NCBI GenBank assembly: GCA_944325615.1
Contig: CALVAU010000220.1
Coordinates: forward strand, 1 to 24,167
Origin: Candidatus Gastranaerophilales bacterium
GTDB taxonomy: Bacteria; Cyanobacteriota; Vampirovibrionia; Gastranaerophilales; Gastranaerophilaceae
Reading direction: 5' to 3'
Length of the DNA: 24,167 nt
Position numbers and translations under genes: made by a program. Below the pieces are notes generated by a model that worked only from the letters and a program-made list of their open reading frames with translations, made no database searches and was not told where the DNA came from. This document shows, one piece after another, positions 16,449-22,961 of the stretch; position 1 is the stretch's first letter; each line of letters starts with the position of its first letter.

Positions 16449-16454
16449 TATAAT
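16449..16454 (+). promoter_or_regulatory. -10 box of gshB
   Basis: TATAAT ends 14 bases before the gshB ATG. The predicted +1 near 16461 would leave a leader of about eight bases that keeps only part of the AAGAGG Shine-Dalgarno (GAGG). No convincing -35 is seen. Confidence 0.45.
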
Positions 16455-16468
16455 CGAAAAGAGGCTTT

Positions 16469-17419
16469 ATGGATATTTTATTTTTAATAGACAGAGTTGA
16501 GTTAAAGTATTTTGAATTCAATAATCTTGTTACGAATTTTTGGCTTATACGAGAATTAATTAGAGAAAATAATAATGTATATATAACCACAATAGATAAA
16601 CTCGGAATTTCAAACGAGAAAGCTTATGCTCATTGCTATTCAGTGTTTGAAAAAATGGGAAACATTTTATATGAACATAAAGATGTGAAACGTAATATTG
16701 AAGATTTTCAGCTCGTAATGTTTAGAAATGATCCGCCTGTTGATTTGGATTATATAAACGCAACTTATATTTTTGATTTTGTTGACAGAAGTAAAACTAA
16801 GATATTAAACGAGCCTAGAGCTATAAGAGATTTTAATGAAAAACTTCATACAATGCTTTTCCCTGATTTGATGCCCGAGCATATTGTAACGGCTTCTAAG
16901 AGTGATATTCTTGAGTTTTTGAATGAACATAATGAAATTGTGCTAAAACCTCTTAACAGATGCTTCGGAGCAGGAGTTATGACTCTAAAAAAGGGTGATA
17001 AAAATACTGCTGTAATTATAAATTCAATGACAAACAACGGAACAACGATGGTAATGGTTCAGCACTATCTTGATAAAGCTGTATTTGGAGATAAAAGAGT
17101 CTTATTTTTAGGAGATAAAGTCCTCGATTATTGTGTGCAAAAGCTTCCATCAAATGATGATTTTAAATTTAATGAACATTGCGATTCCAATATAATAAAA
17201 GCATCAATATCAGATTTAGAGAAAGCTAATTTTGAAAAAGTTGCTAAAAAACTAAATTCAATGAATTTACCAATGGTAGGTCTAGATGTGATTGATGGTA
17301 AAATTATAGAAATTAATGTAACAAGTCCTTGTTATTTTATTAAAGAGATTAATAATCATTTTGGAGTCCAATTAGAAAGACAAATAACAGATTTCATTAT
17401 TTCATCTGCTAGTCATTAA
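16469..17419 (+). CDS. gshB: Glutathione synthetase-like ATP-grasp ligase
   Basis: An ATP-grasp enzyme expected to join gamma-glutamylcysteine to glycine. The 316-residue length matches bacterial GshB. Matching segments are VMFRNDPPVDLDYINATYIF (E. coli-type RkDPPfD...YiyaTY), ILNEPRAIRDFNEKL, MLFPDLMPEHIVT and LKPLNRCFGAGVMTL. The last replaces the usual KPLDGMGGASIF glycine-rich ATP loop with an atypical one. VGLDVIDGKIIEINVTSP holds the metal-binding Glu-x-Asn. No gshA is nearby. The 3' end overlaps the convergent kinase-like gene by 11 bases, without a terminator between them. The altered ATP loop leaves open a related amide ligase with another acceptor. Confidence 0.85.
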   Translation: MDILFLIDRVELKYFEFNNLVTNFWLIRELIRENNNVYITTIDKLGISNEKAYAHCYSVFEKMGNILYEHKDVKRNIEDFQLVMFRNDPPVDLDYINATYIFDFVDRSKTKILNEPRAIRDFNEKLHTMLFPDLMPEHIVTASKSDILEFLNEHNEIVLKPLNRCFGAGVMTLKKGDKNTAVIINSMTNNGTTMVMVQHYLDKAVFGDKRVLFLGDKVLDYCVQKLPSNDDFKFNEHCDSNIIKASISDLEKANFEKVAKKLNSMNLPMVGLDVIDGKIIEINVTSPCYFIKEINNHFGVQLERQITDFIISSASH

Positions 17420-18455
17420 TTGAATATCTTTTTACAACACCGCCAATATCTACAATCTTAACTATGGCTTTTCCGTTTTTGTCTGTTCCGATAACAGCGT
17501 TGTCTTTGTGTAGGTCACAATGGCAAAGTCCTGCTTTGTTTAGAGTAGTTTGTAGAAAACCTATTATCAAATCTTCTTTGTTTGCAGGCTCAAATCGATT
17601 CCTATTGTTTATCTTACCCGGGTTAATGCCTTTTTTCATTATATCCATAAGGCTTATACCTGTTTGTTTGAAGAAATCAACTGCAAAATCCAGCAAATCT
17701 TTATACTCTTTTTTGAATTGTACAATCGGACTGATATGTTTTGGTGGCGTTTCATATTCAGTTGCCAGATATCCAGCTTTTACATCTCCCCAATAAAATT
17801 TAGATATATATTCGCATTTTAATTCATTCAAATATAATCCGTGAGCTAATTCTGAATATTTGCCGTTAGCGTTAGCTTCAATTGTATTATCAGTTTTTTT
17901 GAAGGTTTTTATAAAAAGTTTTTCAAGAGTGGGGTTTTTCCCTCTTTCTGCTAATAAATATCCCCTGTTTATATATTTTCCTCTAACTTTACGGCGTTTA
18001 AAATATACACTATTATTGTCTTCTAAAATGCCAAAATGGTGTAAAGCCTTTGTGAGAAATTTTGAAGCTTCTTTTAATCGTCTGTTTTCTAAATCAGCTT
18101 GTTTTTGTGAAAATTTTATACTTTTTGCGTCAATATTATATGGTTTGAGATGCTTTATTGCCGCTCTAAATGATAAAAATATCCGTTTTACAATTTCATC
18201 TTTTTCTTCTTTTGATGTTGTTTGAATTTTATTGAGCCAAGTCTGCGGAAGTTTTCCTGCGATACCGTCAGATAGCTTGTCATTTTCAAAGATTTTAATT
18301 ATTTCATCTTGAGTTTCAATAAAACTTTTTCTAAAAATGTCACTAGCTCCCTTAAAAGAAATCTTTTTAGCAAAACAAGGAACAGATTTGTAATCTGTTC
18401 CGAAAGGTTGTTTCATTGTTGTGTTCTTAGTAGTCCCAAGATCTATCACGTTCAT
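17409..18455 (-). CDS. Protein-kinase-like fold protein with N-terminal palindrome-encoded insert
   Basis: A 348-residue protein without a name I can give. Near the C-terminus, GLCHCDLHKDNAVIGTDKNG matches the kinase catalytic loop HxDxxxxN (H312, D314, N319), and IVDIGG with D336 takes the place of DFG. A hinge-like YLATEYETPP lies about 75 residues before the loop, and IKTFKK may supply the N-lobe lysine. This arrangement, with a short C-lobe tail, resembles aminoglycoside phosphotransferase/atypical kinases. The N-terminus has GTDYKSVP (19-26), encoded by a palindrome, then KKISFKGA (30-37), a motif I associate with Gastranaerophilales hypotheticals. The start is uncertain: ATG at 18455 or at 18416 (M14), neither with a clear Shine-Dalgarno. 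It is transcribed convergently to gshB. Kinase activity is an inference. Confidence 0.6.
   Translation of the reverse strand: MNVIDLGTTKNTTMKQPFGTDYKSVPCFAKKISFKGASDIFRKSFIETQDEIIKIFENDKLSDGIAGKLPQTWLNKIQTTSKEEKDEIVKRIFLSFRAAIKHLKPYNIDAKSIKFSQKQADLENRRLKEASKFLTKALHHFGILEDNNSVYFKRRKVRGKYINRGYLLAERGKNPTLEKLFIKTFKKTDNTIEANANGKYSELAHGLYLNELKCEYISKFYWGDVKAGYLATEYETPPKHISPIVQFKKEYKDLLDFAVDFFKQTGISLMDIMKKGINPGKINNRNRFEPANKEDLIIGFLQTTLNKAGLCHCDLHKDNAVIGTDKNGKAIVKIVDIGGVVKRYSIND
18379..18401. repeat. Palindromic element inside the kinase-like coding sequence
   Basis: GGAACAGATT and AATCTGTTCC are perfect 10-base arms around TGT. On the minus strand the element reads in frame as GTDYKSVP. Translated palindromes giving 'TDYKSVP/TDCKSVP' recur in unrelated proteins of several bacteria (from memory), so this looks like a small dispersed repeat that has landed in, or been recruited into, this gene. 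Confidence 0.65.
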
Positions 18456-18466
18456 ACCAAAATACC

Positions 18467-18484
18467 AGCAAAAAATTTTTTGCT
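18467..18484. repeat. Perfect 18-base palindrome in the tsaD/kinase-like gap
   Basis: AGCAAAAAATTTTTTGCT, self-complementary with no loop, lies 34 bases past the tsaD stop and 11 bases before the kinase-like ATG. It may be a weak terminator for tsaD or an operator-like site for the kinase-like gene; neither is supported by more than its position. Confidence 0.4.
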
Positions 18485-18518
18485 ATTTATGTAGTGTACT
18501 TTTTACAATTTTTAATAA

Positions 18519-19601
18519 TTATTTAACTCTTGAAAATACCTCGACATCGACATCATCAAAAGTGATAGTGTTGAAATATGCACAAGAAGCAACCATAGCG
18601 GCATTATCAGTGCAATATTTCATTGGTGGGGCAAATACTTTGTAGCCTTCATTTGCAAAATCAAAAATTTTCTTTCGGATTTCAGAATTAGCTGCAACCC
18701 CACCTGCTATTACAACTTGATTATATCCTTTTTCTTGTAATGCAGTTTTTAATTTTTTTGCAAGAGTTGCAGATACAGTTTCTTGAAAACTTGCGCATAC
18801 GTCATTGATAATATTTTCAGGTAATTCAGTCTGTCCTTCAGGTAATTCTGCCTTTAAATTTTTAACAAGTCTGAGTACGGCAGTTTTAAGTCCGCTGAAA
18901 GAAAAATTAAGTCCGTCAACTTTACCTTCTGGCAACTTATAAGCTTTTGGATTACCAAGTTGCGCCAGCTTATCAAGTCTTGGACCTCCTGGGTATGGCA
19001 GTCCGATAAGTCTTGCTACTTTATCGTAAGCTTCACCTACTGCATCATCAATAGTTTCACCAAGAATAGTCTGCTCTGAATATGATTTGACATCAATAAT
19101 TTGAGTGTGTACACCGCTTACTAATAGTGCCATAAAAGGAGGTTTTAAATCAGTGTCTATATAATTTCCGCAAAGGTGTGCGTTTAAGTGATTTACGCCA
19201 ATAAATGGTTTGTCATATACCAGAGCTAATGTTTTTGCTGCGTTCAATCCGACGAGAAGACATCCTACAAGTCCGGGGCCAACTGTGCCTGCAAATGCTG
19301 TAATGTCTTTAGGTGCTATGTTTGCATTTTCTTTTGCTTGTCGAAAAGCTTCCTCAATTACAACATTAATGCTTTCTAAATGCTCTCTTGCTGCAATTTC
19401 AGGGATTACACCGCCAAATTGAGCGTGAGTTTTTATTTGAGAAGCAACAATATTTGCTATGACTTCTCTTCCGTTTTTTACAATCGCGCAGGCCGTTTCA
19501 TCACAACTTGATTCAATTGCCATAATATAGTTGTCACAGCCTGATTCTGGGCCAATTTCAATTTTCTTGTGAGATAGTAGTGTATTTTTTATATTTTTCA
19601 T
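18519..19601 (-). CDS. tsaD: tRNA N6-threonylcarbamoyladenosine transferase
   Basis: The catalytic ASKHA-fold subunit that moves the threonylcarbamoyl group from TC-AMP to A37 of ANN-reading tRNAs, working with TsaB and TsaE. The 360-residue product contains MAIESSCDETACAIV, GGVIPEIAAREH, the metal histidines in VNHLNAHL (HxxxH), TIDDAVGEAYDKVA, PYPGGPRLD, NFSFSGLKTAV and CTDNAAMVA. The usual SGGHT reads SGVHT here, a Gly-to-Val change at a normally invariant site. I chose the ATG at 19601: it follows a TATAAT by six bases. The open frame extends to 19838, but that would run through obgE. This start adds 26 residues before the usual MxxIESSCDE start. It diverges from obgE across a shared -10 region. 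Confidence 0.94.
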   Translation of the reverse strand: MKNIKNTLLSHKKIEIGPESGCDNYIMAIESSCDETACAIVKNGREVIANIVASQIKTHAQFGGVIPEIAAREHLESINVVIEEAFRQAKENANIAPKDITAFAGTVGPGLVGCLLVGLNAAKTLALVYDKPFIGVNHLNAHLCGNYIDTDLKPPFMALLVSGVHTQIIDVKSYSEQTILGETIDDAVGEAYDKVARLIGLPYPGGPRLDKLAQLGNPKAYKLPEGKVDGLNFSFSGLKTAVLRLVKNLKAELPEGQTELPENIINDVCASFQETVSATLAKKLKTALQEKGYNQVVIAGGVAANSEIRKKIFDFANEGYKVFAPPMKYCTDNAAMVASCAYFNTITFDDVDVEVFSRVK

Positions 19602-19607
19602 AGTAAT

Positions 19608-19615
19608 ATTATAAT
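19608..19615. promoter_or_regulatory. Shared palindromic -10 for divergent tsaD and obgE
   Basis: ATTATAAT reads TATAAT on both strands. On the minus strand the hexamer (19613-19608) is six bases before the tsaD ATG, giving a leaderless mRNA. On the plus strand the hexamer (19610-19615) gives a start near 19622 and a 20-base leader for obgE with its AGGG. No clear -35 is seen for either direction. Confidence 0.5.
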
Positions 19616-19641
19616 ACAACAAACAAAAAGTTAGGGATAAA

Positions 19642-20925
19642 ATGTTATTTTTAGATAAAACAAAAATCAGAATAGTATCAGGACGCGGTGGTAACGGAAT
19701 GGTTGCTTGGCGTCGCGAAAAGTATGTGGATAAAGGTGGTCCTGCTGGCGGAGACGGTGGAAAAGGCGGAGACGTATATTTAATCGCTGATGAAAATATG
19801 TCAACGTTAATGGACTTTAAATATAAATCAGTGTTCAAGGCTGAAAGTGGTGAAAATGGCGGAATTAAAAATTGCCATGGTAAATGGGCTAAAGATTTAT
19901 ATATAAAAGTTCCTGTGGGGACCGTTGTTAAAGATGTAAAATCAGGAAATATAATTGCAGATTTAGTAAAACATGAACAAACCGTCCTTGTTGCTCAAGG
20001 TGGTAGAGGCGGTAGGGGTAACGCAAGATTTGCGACTGCACAAAAACGTGCTCCTCAGTTTTGTGAGCCTGGAGAACCTGGTATTGAAAGAGAATTAGTT
20101 TTAGAATTAAAACTTATTGCAGATGTCGGGCTTTTAGGAATGCCGAATGCCGGAAAATCAACATTAATAAGCCGTATTAGTTCAGCAAAACCTAAAATTG
20201 CAGATTATCCATTTACTACATTAGTCCCAAATTTAGGTGTAGTAAGAGGACTTAACGGTGACGGTTTTGTTGTTGCTGATATCCCGGGACTTATTGAAGG
20301 CGCATCAGAAGGTGTCGGACTAGGTGATGATTTCTTAAGACACGTTGAAAGATGTAGGTTTTTAGTGCATCTAGTAGATACGACAGAAGAAAATCCTTTT
20401 GAAAATTATAAAATTATAAATAATGAACTAGAAAAACATTCTCATAGGCTTGCTGCTCTTTATCAGATAATTGCGTTGAATAAAATTGATGCAATAGATG
20501 ACGAAAAGAAGGATGTTCTTTTAAGGCAGTTTAAAAATGTATCAGATGATGTATTCTTAATTTCAGCTGTCACAGGTGATGGAGTGCAAGAATTAGTCAA
20601 TAAAATGTCAGAAATGGTTGAAAAAATTGAAAAGCCTGTATCAGAAATCGTCGTAGAAGAAGATCTTGATGCTTATAATAATGATGATAGTGAATATGAA
20701 ATTACTAAAGCGGCAAAGGACACTTATATAATTGTAGGCGGAAAGATTGGTCGTCTTGCAAAAGTTACGGATGCGAGAAATACCGAACAGGTAATAAGAT
20801 TCCAAAATATTCTGACCGGTATGGGTGTATTTGATAAGTTAAAATCAATGGGTGTAAAAGATGGTGATACAATTATTGTCGGACACTTAGAATTTGCTTA
20901 TTATGCTGATGAGTTTTACGGTTAA
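19642..20925 (+). CDS. obgE: GTPase Obg (ribosome assembly)
   Basis: An essential GTPase that binds the large ribosomal subunit late in assembly and senses guanine nucleotides. The 427-residue protein has the glycine-rich Obg fold at 1-157 (GRGGNGM, GGPAGGDGGKGGD, GGRGGRGNARF). The G domain carries G1 GMPNAGKS (166-173), G3 DIPG (213-216) and G4 NKID near 287. A C-terminal OCT domain (about 350-427: DTYIIVGGKIGRLAKVTD...GDTIIVGHLEFAYY) is the form common in Gram-positives and some others, rather than the acidic tail of E. coli. The ATG follows AGGG by five bases. It is divergent from tsaD and followed, after 51 bases with a separate promoter, by the amidohydrolase-like gene. Confidence 0.97.
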   Translation: MLFLDKTKIRIVSGRGGNGMVAWRREKYVDKGGPAGGDGGKGGDVYLIADENMSTLMDFKYKSVFKAESGENGGIKNCHGKWAKDLYIKVPVGTVVKDVKSGNIIADLVKHEQTVLVAQGGRGGRGNARFATAQKRAPQFCEPGEPGIERELVLELKLIADVGLLGMPNAGKSTLISRISSAKPKIADYPFTTLVPNLGVVRGLNGDGFVVADIPGLIEGASEGVGLGDDFLRHVERCRFLVHLVDTTEENPFENYKIINNELEKHSHRLAALYQIIALNKIDAIDDEKKDVLLRQFKNVSDDVFLISAVTGDGVQELVNKMSEMVEKIEKPVSEIVVEEDLDAYNNDDSEYEITKAAKDTYIIVGGKIGRLAKVTDARNTEQVIRFQNILTGMGVFDKLKSMGVKDGDTIIVGHLEFAYYADEFYG

Positions 20926-20929
20926 TAAC

Positions 20930-20958
20930 TTGCTTTTTGCGGTTCAATTCGATAGAAT
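20930..20958 (+). promoter_or_regulatory. Sigma70-type promoter of the amidohydrolase-like/yjbQ operon
   Basis: TTGCTT (20930-20935), a 17-base spacer, then TAGAAT (20953-20958). The predicted +1 near 20965 sits just before AAAAGGGG, the Shine-Dalgarno of the next gene. Confidence 0.5.
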
Positions 20959-20976
20959 TAATTAAAAGGGGACATT

Positions 20977-22293
20977 ATGAAGTGCTATAAATCAAAATGG
21001 ATTTTGACATCTGAAGGTGAAATTCTAAAGGACTACGCAATTGTAGTTGATGAAGGAAAAATAATTGACATAATACCTAATTCACAGGTTAACTTTGAAG
21101 AGAAAGTTGTTAAAGAATTAGGAAATGCTGTTATTACTCCTGGGTTTATAGATTTGTTTACCCAATATCAATACACTGATATTGGTGAAGTGAAACCTGC
21201 GCATATAAAAAATAAAGTTAAAAAATTTTTTCAAACTATTGCTAAAAAGTACACTTTTGCAGGTGTAAAGTCTGATAATTATTCTCTAAAGTGGGCTAAT
21301 ATTTTGAGTGATTATTTTTCAATGGACAGATCTGAAAAGATTGAAGCCTTCAAAAAAGGCATAAATGAATCAATAAAAGCAGGTACAACTTGTATAGCAC
21401 AGGTGTCAAGAGAGTTTAAGTATTTTGATATTATAAATAAAGTTCCTATAAAAAATTATCTGTTCTTTGAAGTATATGCAGACAGTTCTGATAAAAGTAA
21501 AAGAAAGTTTAAAGATTTACGGGATAAGGTAGAGGATTTAATCTATCATAAGGGTGAAAATACTCATATAGGAATTATGTTAAATTCAATTCCTGGAGTG
21601 CATAAAAAGCTTTGGGAACTGTTTTCAAAATATTGCCGTAAGCATAATATGCTTTTGATGACAAGATTTGCGGAATCTCAAGATGAAATAGAATGGCTGA
21701 AATTTGGCTTTTCAGATATAGATTTATTGCATAAATTTATGGGATTTAGGAAGATTACACCATATACAAAAGGTCTAAATCCTGTATCATATCTTGATAA
21801 TTTGAAAGTTTTGACTAAGAAAATTATTGTAGCAAACGCCAATTATGCTGATGAAAATGAGCTTCAACAGCTCTCTGAAACTGGAGTAAAATACGTGTAT
21901 CAACCACTGTATTCAGAAGAAATTTGTAATAAAAAACTCGAGTTTGCGACAGTATTGAAGTATTTCAAAGAAAATTTCGGTTTTTCAACGCAGTCTTTTG
22001 CGCAAGAAAAGTCTTTCTCTCTTTTAGCACTTGCTAATGAAATGAATAAAGATGTAGAATTGCCGATTGATGAGCTGATAAAATATCTGACAATATATCC
22101 TGCAAAAATTTTGCGTCTTGAAAATACAACAGGTTCTATAAAAATAGGTAAAGATGCTGACTTTAATGTCTTTAAATTGCCGGAAGGTGAAGACTTTACA
22201 GCATTGAAAAATATGGCTATACCTTATGCGACTTATTCAAAAGGACGCAAACTTATCAAAGCAGGTAATATAAGGTATTCATTATGGCAATAA
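20977..22293 (+). CDS. Amidohydrolase-superfamily homolog (MtaD/SAH-deaminase-like), metal site apparently lost
   Basis: A 438-residue protein with the overall plan of ATZ/TRZ-like deaminases such as MtaD. It has an N-terminal beta-sandwich (ILTSEGEILKDYAIVVDEGK), the PGFID strand at the barrel entry, AGTTCIA, a C-terminal IYPAKILRL, and IKIGKDADFNVFKL of the second sandwich half. Yet the ligands are changed. The HxH after PGFID is F61-T-Q63. The HxAE histidine is R230 (TRFAES). The 'aHcvH' histidine is N287 (VANANYAD). The TD aspartate is Q339 (STQS). So it is probably a catalytically dead paralog, or one with a different role. AAGGGG precedes the ATG by five bases. It overlaps the yjbQ-family gene by 10 bases, suggesting coupled translation. 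Confidence 0.75.
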   Translation: MKCYKSKWILTSEGEILKDYAIVVDEGKIIDIIPNSQVNFEEKVVKELGNAVITPGFIDLFTQYQYTDIGEVKPAHIKNKVKKFFQTIAKKYTFAGVKSDNYSLKWANILSDYFSMDRSEKIEAFKKGINESIKAGTTCIAQVSREFKYFDIINKVPIKNYLFFEVYADSSDKSKRKFKDLRDKVEDLIYHKGENTHIGIMLNSIPGVHKKLWELFSKYCRKHNMLLMTRFAESQDEIEWLKFGFSDIDLLHKFMGFRKITPYTKGLNPVSYLDNLKVLTKKIIVANANYADENELQQLSETGVKYVYQPLYSEEICNKKLEFATVLKYFKENFGFSTQSFAQEKSFSLLALANEMNKDVELPIDELIKYLTIYPAKILRLENTTGSIKIGKDADFNVFKLPEGEDFTALKNMAIPYATYSKGRKLIKAGNIRYSLWQ

Positions 22294-22700
22294 TAAATGA
22301 AAAATTTACAGTTCACACAAAAGGCAATACTCAAATAATAGATATTACTCAAAATGTACAGAATTCTGTCTATCTTCATAATTTGCAAAATGCAGTAGTA
22401 CACGTCTATGTTGCAGGAAGTACTGTATCTATCACAAATATTGAGTACGAGCCAGGACTTTTAAAGGACTTACCTGAAGCTTTAGAAAAAATTGCACCTA
22501 TGGCAGCAGAGTATCATCATGATGAAACCTGGCATGATGGTAACGGATATGCCCATTTAAGGGCTTCAATTGTTGGAAACAGTACAATGGTACCATTAGT
22601 TGATGGTGCACTCCAACTTGGGCAGTGGCAGCAAATTGTACTTATAGATTTTGATAATAAAGCAAGAACTAGAACTGTTTATGTTCAAATTGTGTATTAA
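22284..22700 (+). CDS. YjbQ/UPF0047 family protein
   Basis: A 138-residue protein of the YjbQ family, some members of which show a weak thiamine-phosphate synthase activity, though the physiological role is unclear. Family marks are VHVYVAGSTVSITNIEYEPG, DLPEALEKIAPM, YHHDETWHDGNGYAHLRAS with its clustered histidines, MVPLVDGALQLGQWQQIVLIDFDN and the TRTVYVQIV end. Its length is normal. It begins inside the last codons of the amidohydrolase-like gene, with AAGG eight bases upstream. The gene is therefore co-expressed with that putative pseudoenzyme. No terminator of note follows; the next promoter is about 120 bases downstream. Confidence 0.88.
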   Translation: MAIINEKFTVHTKGNTQIIDITQNVQNSVYLHNLQNAVVHVYVAGSTVSITNIEYEPGLLKDLPEALEKIAPMAAEYHHDETWHDGNGYAHLRASIVGNSTMVPLVDGALQLGQWQQIVLIDFDNKARTRTVYVQIVY

Positions 22701-22820
22701 ATATTATAAATAATAACTCTAAAAATATTAACATATATTATAAAATGTCTTGATTTGCTAAAAGTTGATATATCGGTGTTTTTACTTGCAATGTAAGCAC
22801 TTGAGCCATTAATCCATATA

Positions 22821-22849
22821 TTGACTTATTCAGAATAGTAAGTTATAAT
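22821..22849 (+). promoter_or_regulatory. Strong sigma70-type promoter of the prepilin-like gene
   Basis: TTGACT (22821-22826), a 17-base spacer and a perfect TATAAT (22844-22849). It is the best-matching promoter in the window. The +1 would be near 22856, giving an unusually long leader here, about 106 bases. Confidence 0.7.
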
Positions 22850-22885
22850 GGAAATACGTATTAATGTATTTTAATTACTATGAAA

Positions 22886-22914
22886 AACCTTTAATTGCAG
22901 TTATCTGCAAGGTT
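22886..22914 (+). promoter_or_regulatory. Hairpin in the prepilin leader
   Basis: TTGCAG (22895-22900) pairs with CTGCAA (22905-22910) across a TTAT loop. The outer AACC (22886-22889) can pair with GGTT (22911-22914) past a five-base bulge. It lies in the untranslated leader, about 48 bases before the ATG. It may be a regulatory or stabilising structure; I match it to no known class. Confidence 0.35.
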
Positions 22915-22961
22915 GTGGCCATAAGAGTATATAATTATAGAATATAAAAGGTGAATAGCGT

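Larger units (their letters stand above)
22701..22961 (+). other. Intergenic region with promoter and leader of the prepilin gene
   Basis: A 261-base gap, the longest in the window. The first 100 bases are AT-rich with no gene; a possible weak stem lies around 22778-22801 (GTG...TTAC / GTAA...CAC). Then come the promoter at 22821-22849 and a leader of about 106 bases. I see no tRNA or known riboswitch. Confidence 0.5.

Noticed and set aside
19602..19838. N-terminal extension of tsaD to 19838
   Set aside because: It would overlap the 5' end of obgE and the shared promoter, and its residues (Pro/Ser/Gly-rich) are the antisense of the Obg glycine-rich domain.
22880..22894. Four-codon frame ATG AAA AAC CTT TAA in the prepilin leader
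   Set aside because: Too short and without a Shine-Dalgarno; likely chance, though it overlaps the hairpin.
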